A stretch of 64,000 nt of DNA, from positions 62,001 to 126,000 of the forward strand of contig NZ_BAABDH010000036.1 in NCBI RefSeq assembly GCF_039539525.1. The letters are read 5' to 3'. The DNA is from Hymenobacter algoricola (lineage in GTDB: Bacteria; Bacteroidota; Bacteroidia; Cytophagales; Hymenobacteraceae). The notes below the pieces were generated by a model. It was not told where the DNA came from. It saw only the letters and a program-made list of their open reading frames with translations, and ran no database searches. Both the position numbers and the translations under genes were made by a program. Below, piece by piece: positions 42,345 through 49,967 of the stretch; within the stretch, counting starts at the first letter, position 1, and the number at the start of each line of letters is the position of its first letter.

Positions 42345-43058
42345 TTACTGCATACTCCGCAGCAGGGCCTCAGCCACAATCAGGTCCTCCGGCGTGGTGA
42401 TTTTCAGGTTGCGGTAGTCGCCTTCCACGATGTGGATGGGGCAGAGGTCTTCCACCACGCTGGCGTCGTCGGTGAACGTGGGCAGCTCGGGCAGCTGGTA
42501 GGCGCGGCGCAGCAAATCCAGGTCGAAGCACTGGGGCGTCTGCACCAGCCGCAGGCGGGAGCGGTTCAGGGCGTAGGAGCCGCGCTGGGCCAGGTTACGC
42601 ACCGAGTCTTTCGGGGTCACGGCCACCACCACGGCCTTGTAGGTTTCGGCGGCGGCGTAAGCCCGCTCAATGATTTCTTGCGAAGCCAGGGGCCGCACCC
42701 CATCATGCACGGCTACTATCCCCTCCGGCGTACCCAGGGCCGCCAGCCCGTTGCGCACCGAGGCCCAGCGCGAATCGCCACCCGCTACTATCCGGTGCGG
42801 AATGGTAACCCGAAAGTCGGTGCGCAGCTGCTCCCAGGTGGCAAACTGGTCGGCGGGCAGTACCACTATCACTTCCTGCACCCGCAGAGCGGCCTCGGCA
42901 AAGCGCCGCAGCGTGTGCAGCAGCACCGGCTCGCCCAGCAGCTCCAGAAACTGCTTGGGCCGCCCGGCGCCCATGCGGGTGCCGCTGCCACCGGCCACCA
43001 GAATGGCGTAGCGTGGGGCCTTGGGGTGTTGGGGGCTTGGGGACTTGGATTCGTTCAT
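42345..43058 (-). CDS. ispD: 2-C-methyl-D-erythritol 4-phosphate cytidylyltransferase
   Basis: A 237-residue MEP-pathway enzyme converting MEP to CDP-ME for isoprenoid synthesis. The nucleotide-binding N-terminus AILVAGGSGTRMGAGRPKQFLELLG, GGDSRWASVRNGL, VAVHDGVRPLAS and the C-terminal DASVVEDLCPIHIVEGDYRNLKITTPEDL are all canonical. The first 15 residues (MNESKSPSPQHPKAPR) are encoded by a low-complexity GGGG-rich repeat found again beside queA, so the N-terminus may be slightly variable. It is preceded by a terminator separating it from queA. Confidence 0.95.
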   Translation of the reverse strand: MNESKSPSPQHPKAPRYAILVAGGSGTRMGAGRPKQFLELLGEPVLLHTLRRFAEAALRVQEVIVVLPADQFATWEQLRTDFRVTIPHRIVAGGDSRWASVRNGLAALGTPEGIVAVHDGVRPLASQEIIERAYAAAETYKAVVVAVTPKDSVRNLAQRGSYALNRSRLRLVQTPQCFDLDLLRRAYQLPELPTFTDDASVVEDLCPIHIVEGDYRNLKITTPEDLIVAEALLRSMQ

Positions 43059-43218
43059 GAGCGGGACGAGCAGTAGCGGAACGCAAAGTACGCAAGGCTG
43101 CGGACGCAAAACGCCGAATACCCGGCGGGCATTCGGCGTTTTAGAAGTTCAGACCAGAGGAAGAGCACCTAAGAACGAAAACCAAGTCCCCAAGACCCCA
43201 AGCCCCTAAGACCCCACT
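43015..43218. repeat. imperfect inverted repeat of a GGGG/CTTGGGG-rich element
   Basis: A ~36-bp element at 43015-43051 (GTGGGGCCTTGGGG...GGGGACTTGG) recurs in inverted orientation at 43183-43218, about 130 bp apart. One copy encodes the IspD N-terminus; the other ends at the queA stop. Confidence 0.65.
43108..43142. terminator. bidirectional terminator between queA and ispD
   Basis: Arms AAAACGCCGAAT (43108-43119) and ATTCGGCGTTTT (43131-43142) with an 11-nt loop containing CCCGGCGGG. The minus-strand T-run fits termination of queA. Confidence 0.8.
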
Positions 43219-44266
43219 ATAGAATGAGCATGGCGTCGCCGTAGCTGAAGAACTTATATTTCTCTTTGATGGCCAGCTTGTAGGCTTCCGTGAGCAGCTC
43301 GTGACCGGCAAAGGCGGAGGTCATCATCATCAGCGTGCTTTCGGGCATGTGGAAGTTGGTGAGCAGCGCGTTGGCAATCTTGAACTCGTACGGGGGGAAG
43401 ATAAACCGGTCGGTCCAGCCCTGGTTTTCCTTCAGGCGGTTGCTGGCCGATACCGACGACTCCAATGCCCGCATCGACGTGGTGCCGACGGCGCACACGC
43501 GCTTTTTGGCATCCAGCGCCTTGTTCACCACCACGGCGGCCTCGGCCGGCACGATGAAGTTCTCGGAGTCCATCTTGTGCTTGGTCAGATCTTCCACGTC
43601 TACCGGGCGGAATGTGCCCAGGCCCACGTGCAGCGTCACGGCGGTTACTTCCACGCCCTTGATTTCGAGGCGCTTCATTACCTCGCGGGTGAAGTGCAGG
43701 CCGGCCGACGGCGCGGCCACGGCCCCCGTGTGCTTGGCGTAGATGGTCTGGTAGCGCTCCTTGTCGGCCGGCTCCGCTTCGCGGGTAATGGCTTCGCGCG
43801 GCAGCGGCGTCTCGCCCAGGTCGTGCAGGGCTTTGTAGAACTCCTCGTCGGAGCCGTCGAACAGAAACTTGATGGTCCGGCCGCGGGACGTGGTGTTGTC
43901 GATAACCTCGGCTACCATGTCGCTTTCGCCGAAGTACAGCTTATTGCCCACCCGGATTTTACGGGCCGGGTCCACTAGCACGTCCCAGAGGTGGATTTCC
44001 TTGTTCAGCTCGCGGAGCAGGAACACCTCGATCTTGGCCCCGGTCTTTTCCTTATTGCCGTACAGGCGGGCCGGAAATACCTTCGTATCGTTGAGCACGA
44101 ACGCGTCGCCCTCGCTGAAGTATTCAATGATGTCCTTGAAGACGCGGTGCTCGATCTTGCCCGTGTCGCGGTGCAGAACCATCAGGCGCGACTCATCACG
44201 AGTTTTGGCCGGGTGCTGCGCCAGCAGGTTCTCAGGCAGATCAAATTTGAACTCAGACAGTTTCAT
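43217..44266 (-). CDS. queA: S-adenosylmethionine:tRNA ribosyltransferase-isomerase
   Basis: A 349-residue enzyme that adds the ribosyl part of SAM to the queuosine precursor in tRNA wobble bases. MKLSEFKFDLPENLLAQHPAKTRDESRLMVL is the standard N-terminus. Core motifs: FVLNDTKVFPARLYG, TGAVAAPSAGLHFT, LHVGLGTFRPV, GTTSMRALES, LTNFHMPESTLMMM and YKFFSYGDAMLI. The start at ATG 44266 is supported by this N-terminus and by a TACTTTTG box 50 bp upstream. The frame is open a further 38 codons upstream but is not coding-like. Confidence 0.96.
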   Translation of the reverse strand: MKLSEFKFDLPENLLAQHPAKTRDESRLMVLHRDTGKIEHRVFKDIIEYFSEGDAFVLNDTKVFPARLYGNKEKTGAKIEVFLLRELNKEIHLWDVLVDPARKIRVGNKLYFGESDMVAEVIDNTTSRGRTIKFLFDGSDEEFYKALHDLGETPLPREAITREAEPADKERYQTIYAKHTGAVAAPSAGLHFTREVMKRLEIKGVEVTAVTLHVGLGTFRPVDVEDLTKHKMDSENFIVPAEAAVVVNKALDAKKRVCAVGTTSMRALESSVSASNRLKENQGWTDRFIFPPYEFKIANALLTNFHMPESTLMMMTSAFAGHELLTEAYKLAIKEKYKFFSYGDAMLIL

Positions 44267-44315
44267 GGGCAACTTATGGGCAATACGAGGGGAAGCTAAC
44301 AAAATTTTGGGTTGA

Positions 44316-44323
44316 CAAAAGTA
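44316..44323 (-). promoter_or_regulatory. -7 box TACTTTTG for queA
   Basis: A perfect TAnnTTTG match on the minus strand, 50 bp upstream of the queA ATG, in the AT-rich gap between the divergent queA and permease genes. Confidence 0.6.
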
Positions 44324-44407
44324 CATACATTGGCCGGATAAATCGTTAATTTTCGCCCGGAATCCGTTGTTTAGGCGCATTCCGCTCCCTCCCTAACCCA
44401 CTGCCCC

Positions 44408-45667
44408 ATGCTGGCCCTGCGCCTTACCCTGGAAAGCTTCCGCTTCGCGTGGGAAGCCCTCAAATCGAACCTGCTGCGCACGATTCTGTCGCTGCTGGGC
44501 GTCACGGTGGGCATCTTCGCCATCATTGCCGTGTTTGCCGTCGTCGACTCGCTGGAGGCCAACGTGCGCCAGAGCATGAGCTTCGTGGGCGACAAGGTGA
44601 TTTACGTGGGCAAGTGGCCCTGGGCCTTCGGCGGCGACTACCCGTGGTGGAAGTACTTCAACCGGCCGGTGCCGTCGGTGCGCGAGTTCCGGGCGTTGCA
44701 GCGCAACCTGGGGCCCAACAACAAGGGCGTCGCCATCTTCGCCGCGGTTGGCGGCAGCACGCTCAAAAACGGCAGCAACAGCGTCGCTGACTGCGCCCTG
44801 CAGGGCGTGAGCTTCGACTTTCGCCAGGTGTCCGACGTGCCCATCACCGAGGGACGCTACTTTACGGCCCAGGAAATCGAGGCGTCCCGCAACGTGGCCA
44901 TCATCGGGGCTACCGTGGCCGAAAGCCTGTTTCCGTACGGCTCCGCGCTGGGGCAGGAGTTCAAGGCCCGCGGCCGCAAGTTCGTGGTCATTGGGGTGAT
45001 GCAGAAGGAAGGCAAGAAGATCCTCGACACGCCCAGCAACGACACCAACTGCCTGATTCCCTTCGGCATGTTCACCAAGATGTTTGCCCTGAACACCGGC
45101 GGCATGACCGGCGTGACGCCCACCATTGCCATAAAAGGCCGCGACGAAGACCCGGGCCTGCTGGATCTGGAGTACGAGCTGAAGGGCGTGATGCGCAATA
45201 TTCGCGGCCTCAAGCCCCGGGAAGAAGACAACTTTGCCCTCAACCGTCCCGAAATGATGGCCGACGCCATTACCAAGCTGTTTTCTATTATCGGGGTGGC
45301 GGGCGCCGTCATTGGCAGCTTTGCCATGCTGGTGGGCGGCTTCGGCATTGCCAACATCATGTTTGTGTCGGTGAAGGAGCGTACCAACGTTATCGGCATT
45401 CAGAAGTCGCTGGGGGCCAAAAACTACTTCATCCTGTTCCAGTTCCTGTTTGAGGCCATCTTTCTGTGCCTGATTGGCGGGGCCGTCGGCATTCTGCTGG
45501 TGTTCGTCATTACCCTGATTCCGCAGGATGCCATGCCGCTGGCGCTGTCGGCCGGCAACATCACGCTCGGCCTCACCGTGTCGGTGGTGATTGGGGTGCT
45601 GGCGGGCATCATTCCGGCGGTGCTGGCCTCGAACCTGGACCCGGTTATTGCCATTCGCTCGAAGTAA
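44408..45667 (+). CDS. MacB/FtsX-type ABC transporter permease
   Basis: A 419-residue permease. An N-terminal membrane helix (LRTILSLLGVTVGIFAIIAVFAVVDSL) is followed by a periplasmic MacB_PCD-type domain (about residues 60-280). Three C-terminal helices follow, with the FtsX-like motif FGIANIMFVSVKERTNVIGIQKSLGAK and a final VIGVLAGIIPAVLASNLDPVIAIR. Such proteins work with an ABC ATPase in lipoprotein, peptide or drug export or in mechanotransmission. No ATPase gene is adjacent, so the partner lies elsewhere. Confidence 0.9.
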   Translation: MLALRLTLESFRFAWEALKSNLLRTILSLLGVTVGIFAIIAVFAVVDSLEANVRQSMSFVGDKVIYVGKWPWAFGGDYPWWKYFNRPVPSVREFRALQRNLGPNNKGVAIFAAVGGSTLKNGSNSVADCALQGVSFDFRQVSDVPITEGRYFTAQEIEASRNVAIIGATVAESLFPYGSALGQEFKARGRKFVVIGVMQKEGKKILDTPSNDTNCLIPFGMFTKMFALNTGGMTGVTPTIAIKGRDEDPGLLDLEYELKGVMRNIRGLKPREEDNFALNRPEMMADAITKLFSIIGVAGAVIGSFAMLVGGFGIANIMFVSVKERTNVIGIQKSLGAKNYFILFQFLFEAIFLCLIGGAVGILLVFVITLIPQDAMPLALSAGNITLGLTVSVVIGVLAGIIPAVLASNLDPVIAIRSK

Positions 45668-45707
45668 GAGCCGTTACTTAACCGTAAGGAAATAGGGTAG
45701 GTTGAAT

Positions 45708-45724
45708 GTTAACAAATTGTTAAC
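45708..45724. repeat. palindrome GTTAACAAATTGTTAAC in the LOG gene upstream region
   Basis: Perfect 8-bp arms around a central A. The palindrome overlaps the -33 region of the promoter at 45717-45743, so it could be an operator. Confidence 0.45.
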
Positions 45725-45743
45725 TTGCACGCCCCTAATTTTG
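45717..45743 (+). promoter_or_regulatory. promoter TTG-N16-TAATTTTG for the LOG-family gene
   Basis: A -33-like TTG (45717-45719) and -7 box TAATTTTG (45736-45743). The spacer is slightly shorter than typical. The leader to the gene start is then about 130 bp. Confidence 0.5.
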
Positions 45744-45778
45744 GTCGCCCCGCCGTGCGTGGGCGGCTTTCTTTTTGT
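45744..45778 (+). terminator. leader hairpin with T-run upstream of the LOG gene
   Basis: A short CCGCC/GGCGG stem followed by TTTCTTTTTG lies just downstream of the promoter box. It could terminate the permease transcript or act as an attenuator in the leader of the next gene. Confidence 0.4.
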
Positions 45779-45872
45779 CACGTATTACAACCATTCTTTC
45801 ACCAGCGGGTCGGCAGTACCGCTACGGGCATTTCGATTGCCCGGGCCGGCCTTCCAATCCCATCCGTAGCTC

Positions 45873-46736
45873 ATGACCAAACTTAAAAAAACGAGCCGCA
45901 CCAAGCTCTCCGACGAGGTGCTGAACGCGGGTAGCGGCCAAACCATCCGCCAGCCTGACGTCAACGCCAATAAGGTCACGACCATCAGCGACATCCGCGA
46001 GCAGACCCACGGCGAGCGAACCGTGCAGGTCGACGACGAGCAGCGCATCCGCAAGGCCTTCGTGGACAAAGACTGGAACGAAATCAAGATTGCCGATTCC
46101 TGGCAGATCTTCAAGGTGATGGCCGAGTTCGTGGAGGGCTTCGAGAAGATGTCCAAAATCGGCCCCTGCGTGTCTATTTTCGGCTCGGCCCGCACCAAGC
46201 CCGACAATCCGTACTACCAGATGGCCGAGGAAATTGCGGCCAAGCTGGTGCGCCACGGCTACGGCGTTATCACGGGCGGCGGCCCCGGCATCATGGAAGC
46301 CGGTAACAAGGGCGCCCGCTCCGAGGGCGGCCGCTCGGTGGGCCTGAACATCGAGCTGCCCTTCGAGCAGTTCCACAACATCTACATCGACCCGGATAAA
46401 GTCATCAACTTCGATTACTTCTTCGTGCGCAAAGTGATGTTTGTCAAGTACGCCCAGGGCTTCATCGGCATGCCCGGCGGCTTCGGCACGCTGGATGAAC
46501 TCTTCGAAGCCATTACCCTGATTCAGACCAAGAAAATCGGCCGTTTCCCGATTGTGCTGGTCGGTACCAAGTACTGGCAGGGTATGTTCGACTGGATTCA
46601 GCAGGCCATGCTGGAAGACGAGCACAACATCTCGCCCGAAGACATGGACTTAGTGCAGCTGGTGGATGATGCGGCTTCGGCCGTAAAAATCATCGACGAG
46701 TTTTATACCAAGTATCTGCTGTCGCCGAACTTCTAA
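45873..46736 (+). CDS. LOG-family Rossmann protein (TIGR00730 type)
   Basis: A 287-residue protein. The nucleotide-binding motif GGGPGIMEAGNKGA is at residues 135-148 and the family signature PGGFGTLDE at 201-209. LOG-family proteins cleave nucleoside 5'-monophosphates to release the base (cytokinin-activating or nucleotide salvage activity). This copy has an unusually long N-terminal part (about 95 residues, with TTISDIREQTHGERTVQVDDEQR) before IGPCVSIFGSART, as in the larger bacterial TIGR00730 group. It is single-gene and ends at a terminator. Confidence 0.88.
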   Translation: MTKLKKTSRTKLSDEVLNAGSGQTIRQPDVNANKVTTISDIREQTHGERTVQVDDEQRIRKAFVDKDWNEIKIADSWQIFKVMAEFVEGFEKMSKIGPCVSIFGSARTKPDNPYYQMAEEIAAKLVRHGYGVITGGGPGIMEAGNKGARSEGGRSVGLNIELPFEQFHNIYIDPDKVINFDYFFVRKVMFVKYAQGFIGMPGGFGTLDELFEAITLIQTKKIGRFPIVLVGTKYWQGMFDWIQQAMLEDEHNISPEDMDLVQLVDDAASAVKIIDEFYTKYLLSPNF

Positions 46737-46760
46737 CCGGCACTGCCTACTGCTTCAGAA

Positions 46761-46787
46761 GCCCGACTCTTCCGTCGGGCTTTTTTT
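46761..46787 (+). terminator. intrinsic terminator after LOG gene
   Basis: Arms GCCCGAC (46761-46767) and GTCGGGC (46774-46780), then seven T residues. Confidence 0.9.
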
Positions 46788-46911
46788 GTGGCTGAGCTTG
46801 CCGGGAATTTAAACGGTGGCACTATTTCTTGTTGTGACTGAACAAAACAATCTGCCCAACCATTGTTTCTTACATCCTGCCACCCGCCCCACCTGCCCAT
46901 TTTTTTTCTGT

Positions 46912-47541
46912 ATGAGTGAGATTAAGCACATCTATGTAGTTCCCCGCTGGGGCGGTTTTGCCACCGATGACTGGTATCCGTGGCTGCAAAAGCAGCTCGA
47001 AACGCCTTCCGATCCGGCTTTCACCTACCAGGTGCACCTGCTGTCGATGCCCGCCTGGGACCTGCCCACCATCGAGCAGGCCACCAACTACCTGGCCTCA
47101 GTGCTGCCGCCCGAGCATCTCAACCAGACCAGCTACCTGGTCGGCCACAGCGTGGGCTGTCTGGCTATTCTGCACTATCTGGCCCAGGTAGCTGAAAAGC
47201 ACTCGACCCAGATGCCCCAGGTCGGCGGCGTGCTGTGCGTGGCCGGCTGGTTTTCAGTCGACAGCCCCTGGCACGACATCCTGAACTGGATTCATGCGCC
47301 CATCGACTACGACGCGGCCCGCCGGCTGATTCCGGCCCGCAAGCTCACCGTGCTGCTTTCCGACGACGACCCCTACACCTCGGGCTACCAGGAAAACAAG
47401 CAGCTGTGGGTGGAGCGGCTCGATTCCAACGTGAGCATTCTGCATAACCGCCAGCACTTCGGCGCCCAGCTCGACTCCGATATTCTGGACGCCATCCGGG
47501 AGTTGGCCGAAGCGCCGGCGGAGTCGGCAGTGGCCCGCTAG
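46912..47541 (+). CDS. RBBP9/YdeN-like serine hydrolase
   Basis: A 209-residue alpha/beta-hydrolase. The nucleophile elbow GHSVG is at residues 78-82 (Ser80). A candidate acid (SDDDPYTSGY) and the histidine of HNRQHFG complete the triad. The N-terminus IKHIYVVPRWGGFATDDWYPWL matches the RBBP9/YdeN group of small hydrolases. The ATG at 46912 fits the family; the frame is open 32 codons earlier. Its stop is one base before the crtY start, so the two are translated from one transcript. Confidence 0.85.
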   Translation: MSEIKHIYVVPRWGGFATDDWYPWLQKQLETPSDPAFTYQVHLLSMPAWDLPTIEQATNYLASVLPPEHLNQTSYLVGHSVGCLAILHYLAQVAEKHSTQMPQVGGVLCVAGWFSVDSPWHDILNWIHAPIDYDAARRLIPARKLTVLLSDDDPYTSGYQENKQLWVERLDSNVSILHNRQHFGAQLDSDILDAIRELAEAPAESAVAR

Positions 47542-47542
47542 G

Positions 47543-48775
47543 ATGAAAGAAGCGATAAAAAGTACTGATAGAGAGCGTAATTCCCCGGCGGGTGCTTTTA
47601 TTGCGTCCGTGAAGCACGATTTCGACTACCTAATAGCGGGCGGCGGCGCGGCCGGCCTGAGCCTGGCCTACCACCTGGCCCGGGAGCCCCGGCTGCGCGA
47701 CAAGCGCGTGCTGCTCGTGGAGCCCGCGGCCAAAGATCAGAACGACCGGACCTGGTCATTCTGGGCCGACGCGCCGACGCTGTTCGACCCGATTGTGGCC
47801 CACGAGTGGACGCAGCTGGCTTTCCGCAGCCCGCAGTTCGAGCGGGTGTTCGAGCTGACGCGCCACCGCTATAAGATGATTCGTGGGCTGGACTTCTACC
47901 GCTTCGTCGGGGCCGCGCTGGCCGACAATCCGCAGTTTACCCGCGTGCAGGGCACGGTCGAGGCGCTGGAGAATACGGCGGCCGGGGTGGTGGCGCGCAC
48001 TTCGGCCGGCGATTTTACGGCCCGCTACGCTTTCGACAGCCGGCCGCCGGCGCTGGACCGGCAGCCCCGGCGCTACCGCTACCAGCTGCAGCACTTCGTG
48101 GGCTGGGAGGTAGAAACGGCAGAAGATGCGTTTGACCCGGCCACCGTGGAGTTTATGGACTTCCGGGGCGCCCAGCAGCACGAAGCCCGCTTTATGTACG
48201 TGCTGCCCTTCACGCCTCGCCGGGCGCTGGTCGAGTACACGCTGTTTTCGGCGGCGGTGCTGCCCAAGGCAGCCTACGAAGCGGCCATGCGGGACTATTT
48301 GACCACTACCCTGGGCTTGAAATCCTACCGCGTGACGGCCGAGGAAATCGGAGCTATTCCGATGACGGACCACCCGCTGCCCGCCGGCGTGGGGGCCCAC
48401 ATTATCAACCTGGGAACCCGGGCCGGCCGCGCCAAGCCCAGTACGGGCTACGCCTTCAAGCGGATTCAGGAGCACAGCGCCCGGCTCGTAGCTTCCCTGG
48501 CCGCCACGGGAAAGCCGCCCACTCACCTCACCGGCGACCAGCGCCAGTTCCGGCTCTTCGACACCCTGCTGCTCGACATTATGCAGCGCGAAGGCGAGCG
48601 GACCCGGGACATCTTTGCCGAGCTTTTCCAGCGCAACCCCCTGGAGCGCATCCTCGATTTTCTGGATGAGCGCACCAACGGCCTGGAAAACCTGCGCGTG
48701 ATGCATTCGGTGACGCCGTGGCCTTTCCTGCGCTCCATCGGGCACGTGTTGCGCGGCCGGCCGGGGCAAAGGTAA
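47543..48775 (+). CDS. crtY: lycopene beta-cyclase
   Basis: A 410-residue flavoprotein-like cyclase that forms beta-ionone rings on lycopene. The dinucleotide-binding motif FDYLIAGGGAAGLSLAYHLA, the DRTWSFW motif and IPMTDHPLPAGVGAHIINLGTRAGRAKPSTGYAFKR are characteristic of bacterial CrtY. The terminal segment RILDFLDERTNGLENLRVMHSV is also typical. The ATG at 47543 gives a ~25-residue leader; GTG 47609, just before the FAD motif, is an alternative start. It starts immediately after the hydrolase gene, so the two are an operon. It fits the carotenoid pigmentation expected in this family. Confidence 0.9.
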   Translation: MKEAIKSTDRERNSPAGAFIASVKHDFDYLIAGGGAAGLSLAYHLAREPRLRDKRVLLVEPAAKDQNDRTWSFWADAPTLFDPIVAHEWTQLAFRSPQFERVFELTRHRYKMIRGLDFYRFVGAALADNPQFTRVQGTVEALENTAAGVVARTSAGDFTARYAFDSRPPALDRQPRRYRYQLQHFVGWEVETAEDAFDPATVEFMDFRGAQQHEARFMYVLPFTPRRALVEYTLFSAAVLPKAAYEAAMRDYLTTTLGLKSYRVTAEEIGAIPMTDHPLPAGVGAHIINLGTRAGRAKPSTGYAFKRIQEHSARLVASLAATGKPPTHLTGDQRQFRLFDTLLLDIMQREGERTRDIFAELFQRNPLERILDFLDERTNGLENLRVMHSVTPWPFLRSIGHVLRGRPGQR

Positions 48776-48792
48776 GGCCCGCACTGACCGGC

Positions 48793-49527
48793 TCAGGCTA
48801 AGCTTTCCTCGCTTTCCAGAAACTCCCGCTCGGCCTGCACCACGGCGGCCGACAAGGCTTGCAGCCGGGGCTGGGGGCGCGACAGGTTCAGCACGTAGCC
48901 GGGCAGCGTAGCCAGGTTGTCGAGGTCGTGGGTGATGCAGAGCACGGTTTTGTGGTGGTCGGTGACCCAGCTTTGCAGCAGGCTGAACACGCGGCGGCGG
49001 TAATATACGTCGAGCTGCTGGGTGGGCTCGTCGAGCAGGTAGAGGCCGGCATCCTGCAGGGCCAGCTGGGCCAGCCACACCAGCTGCTGCTCGCCGCCCG
49101 ACAGCTCGGTAAAGTCGCGGTGGGCCAGGTGGGCCGCGCCCACGCGGGTCAGGGCCGCCTCGGCCAGCACGTAGTCGGCAGGGCGGTAGGCGCTCAAAAA
49201 GCTGTGGTGGCGGAAGCGGCCCATGACCACCAGCTCGCGCACTTCGATGGGAAAGCCCACGACGCCGCGCTGGGGCAGATGGGCCAGCTGGCCGCTGGCG
49301 GCCGGCCGCCGCAGGGTTCGCAGGTTCTGGCCCCCCAGCTCAATGGTGCCCTGGTAGGGAATCTGGCCGGTGAGGGCGCGGAAGAGCGTGGTTTTGCCGC
49401 AGCCATTGTGCCCGATGATGGCGAGGAAAGCGGGGGCGGGCACGTACAAAAAAAGGTTGCGGAGCAGAACGCGCTGTTCGTACCCCGCAACCAGATTTTC
49501 AATCTTAAGAACTGAGAACTGAGACAT
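48793..49527 (-). CDS. ABC transporter ATP-binding protein (FecE/BtuD-like), orphan
   Basis: A 244-residue ATPase. Walker A GHNGCGKTT is at residues 39-47, the Q-loop region HLPQRG follows, then LSGGEQQ signature, Walker B LYLLDEP and switch His THD. It resembles the ATPases of iron-siderophore and cobalamin importers, but no permease or binding protein gene is next to it. The first residues are encoded by a short AGAACTGAGA direct repeat. It is convergent with crtY. Confidence 0.85.
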   Translation of the reverse strand: MSQFSVLKIENLVAGYEQRVLLRNLFLYVPAPAFLAIIGHNGCGKTTLFRALTGQIPYQGTIELGGQNLRTLRRPAASGQLAHLPQRGVVGFPIEVRELVVMGRFRHHSFLSAYRPADYVLAEAALTRVGAAHLAHRDFTELSGGEQQLVWLAQLALQDAGLYLLDEPTQQLDVYYRRRVFSLLQSWVTDHHKTVLCITHDLDNLATLPGYVLNLSRPQPRLQALSAAVVQAEREFLESEESLA

Positions 49528-49538
49528 CAGAACTGAGA
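49508..49538. repeat. short AGAACTGAGA direct repeat, three copies
   Basis: The unit AGAACTGAGA recurs two to three times at 49508-49538, covering the start codon region of the ABC ATPase gene and its upstream flank. Confidence 0.6.
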
Positions 49539-49606
49539 AGTGGCTAAAAACACTGCCGACCGGAATAAACGGTCTACGTTCTAAAGTCTGGGTTCTGAGC
49601 GCTACT

Positions 49607-49828
49607 CTAGTACTCGTCCTCGTTGAACATGAAGTCTTCTTTGGTCGGGTAATCGGGCCAAACTTCTTCGATGTTCTCGTAAGGCTGGCCGTCGTCTTCC
49701 AGCGCCTGCAGGTTCTCTACCACTTCCATCGGGGCACCCGAGCGGATAGAGTAGTCAATCAATTCATCCTTGGTGGCAGGCCAGGGAGCATCTTCCAAAT
49801 ACGAAGCGAGTTCCAGAGTCCAATACAT
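49607..49828 (-). CDS. DUF2795 family small protein
   Basis: A 73-residue protein starting MYWTLELASYLEDAPWPATKDELIDYSIRSGAP. This is the DUF2795 pattern, with a helix that places LIDYSxRSGAP before a Leu/Asp-rich stretch (VVENLQALEDDGQPYENIEEVWPDYP). Such proteins are small, acidic and of unknown function in Bacteroidota. The frame is open 28 codons upstream, but ATG 49828 has a TACTTTTG box 30 bp upstream. It stands alone. Confidence 0.8.
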   Translation of the reverse strand: MYWTLELASYLEDAPWPATKDELIDYSIRSGAPMEVVENLQALEDDGQPYENIEEVWPDYPTKEDFMFNEDEY

Positions 49829-49857
49829 AGTCGTGGGTGCTACAAAAAAAAGGTGGG

Positions 49858-49865
49858 CAAAAGTA
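49858..49865 (-). promoter_or_regulatory. -7 box TACTTTTG for the DUF2795 gene
   Basis: A perfect TAnnTTTG match on the minus strand, 30 bp upstream of the start; this supports the short start over the longer frame. Confidence 0.6.
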
Positions 49866-49967
49866 GTGGTTTCAAGCCAATTATCCCGCAATGGTTTCCG
49901 GATAGAACCCAATAGACGAGCCAGGGTTGCGTCAGCAGGACAACGTAAATACCGGGTGAATGTTGGC

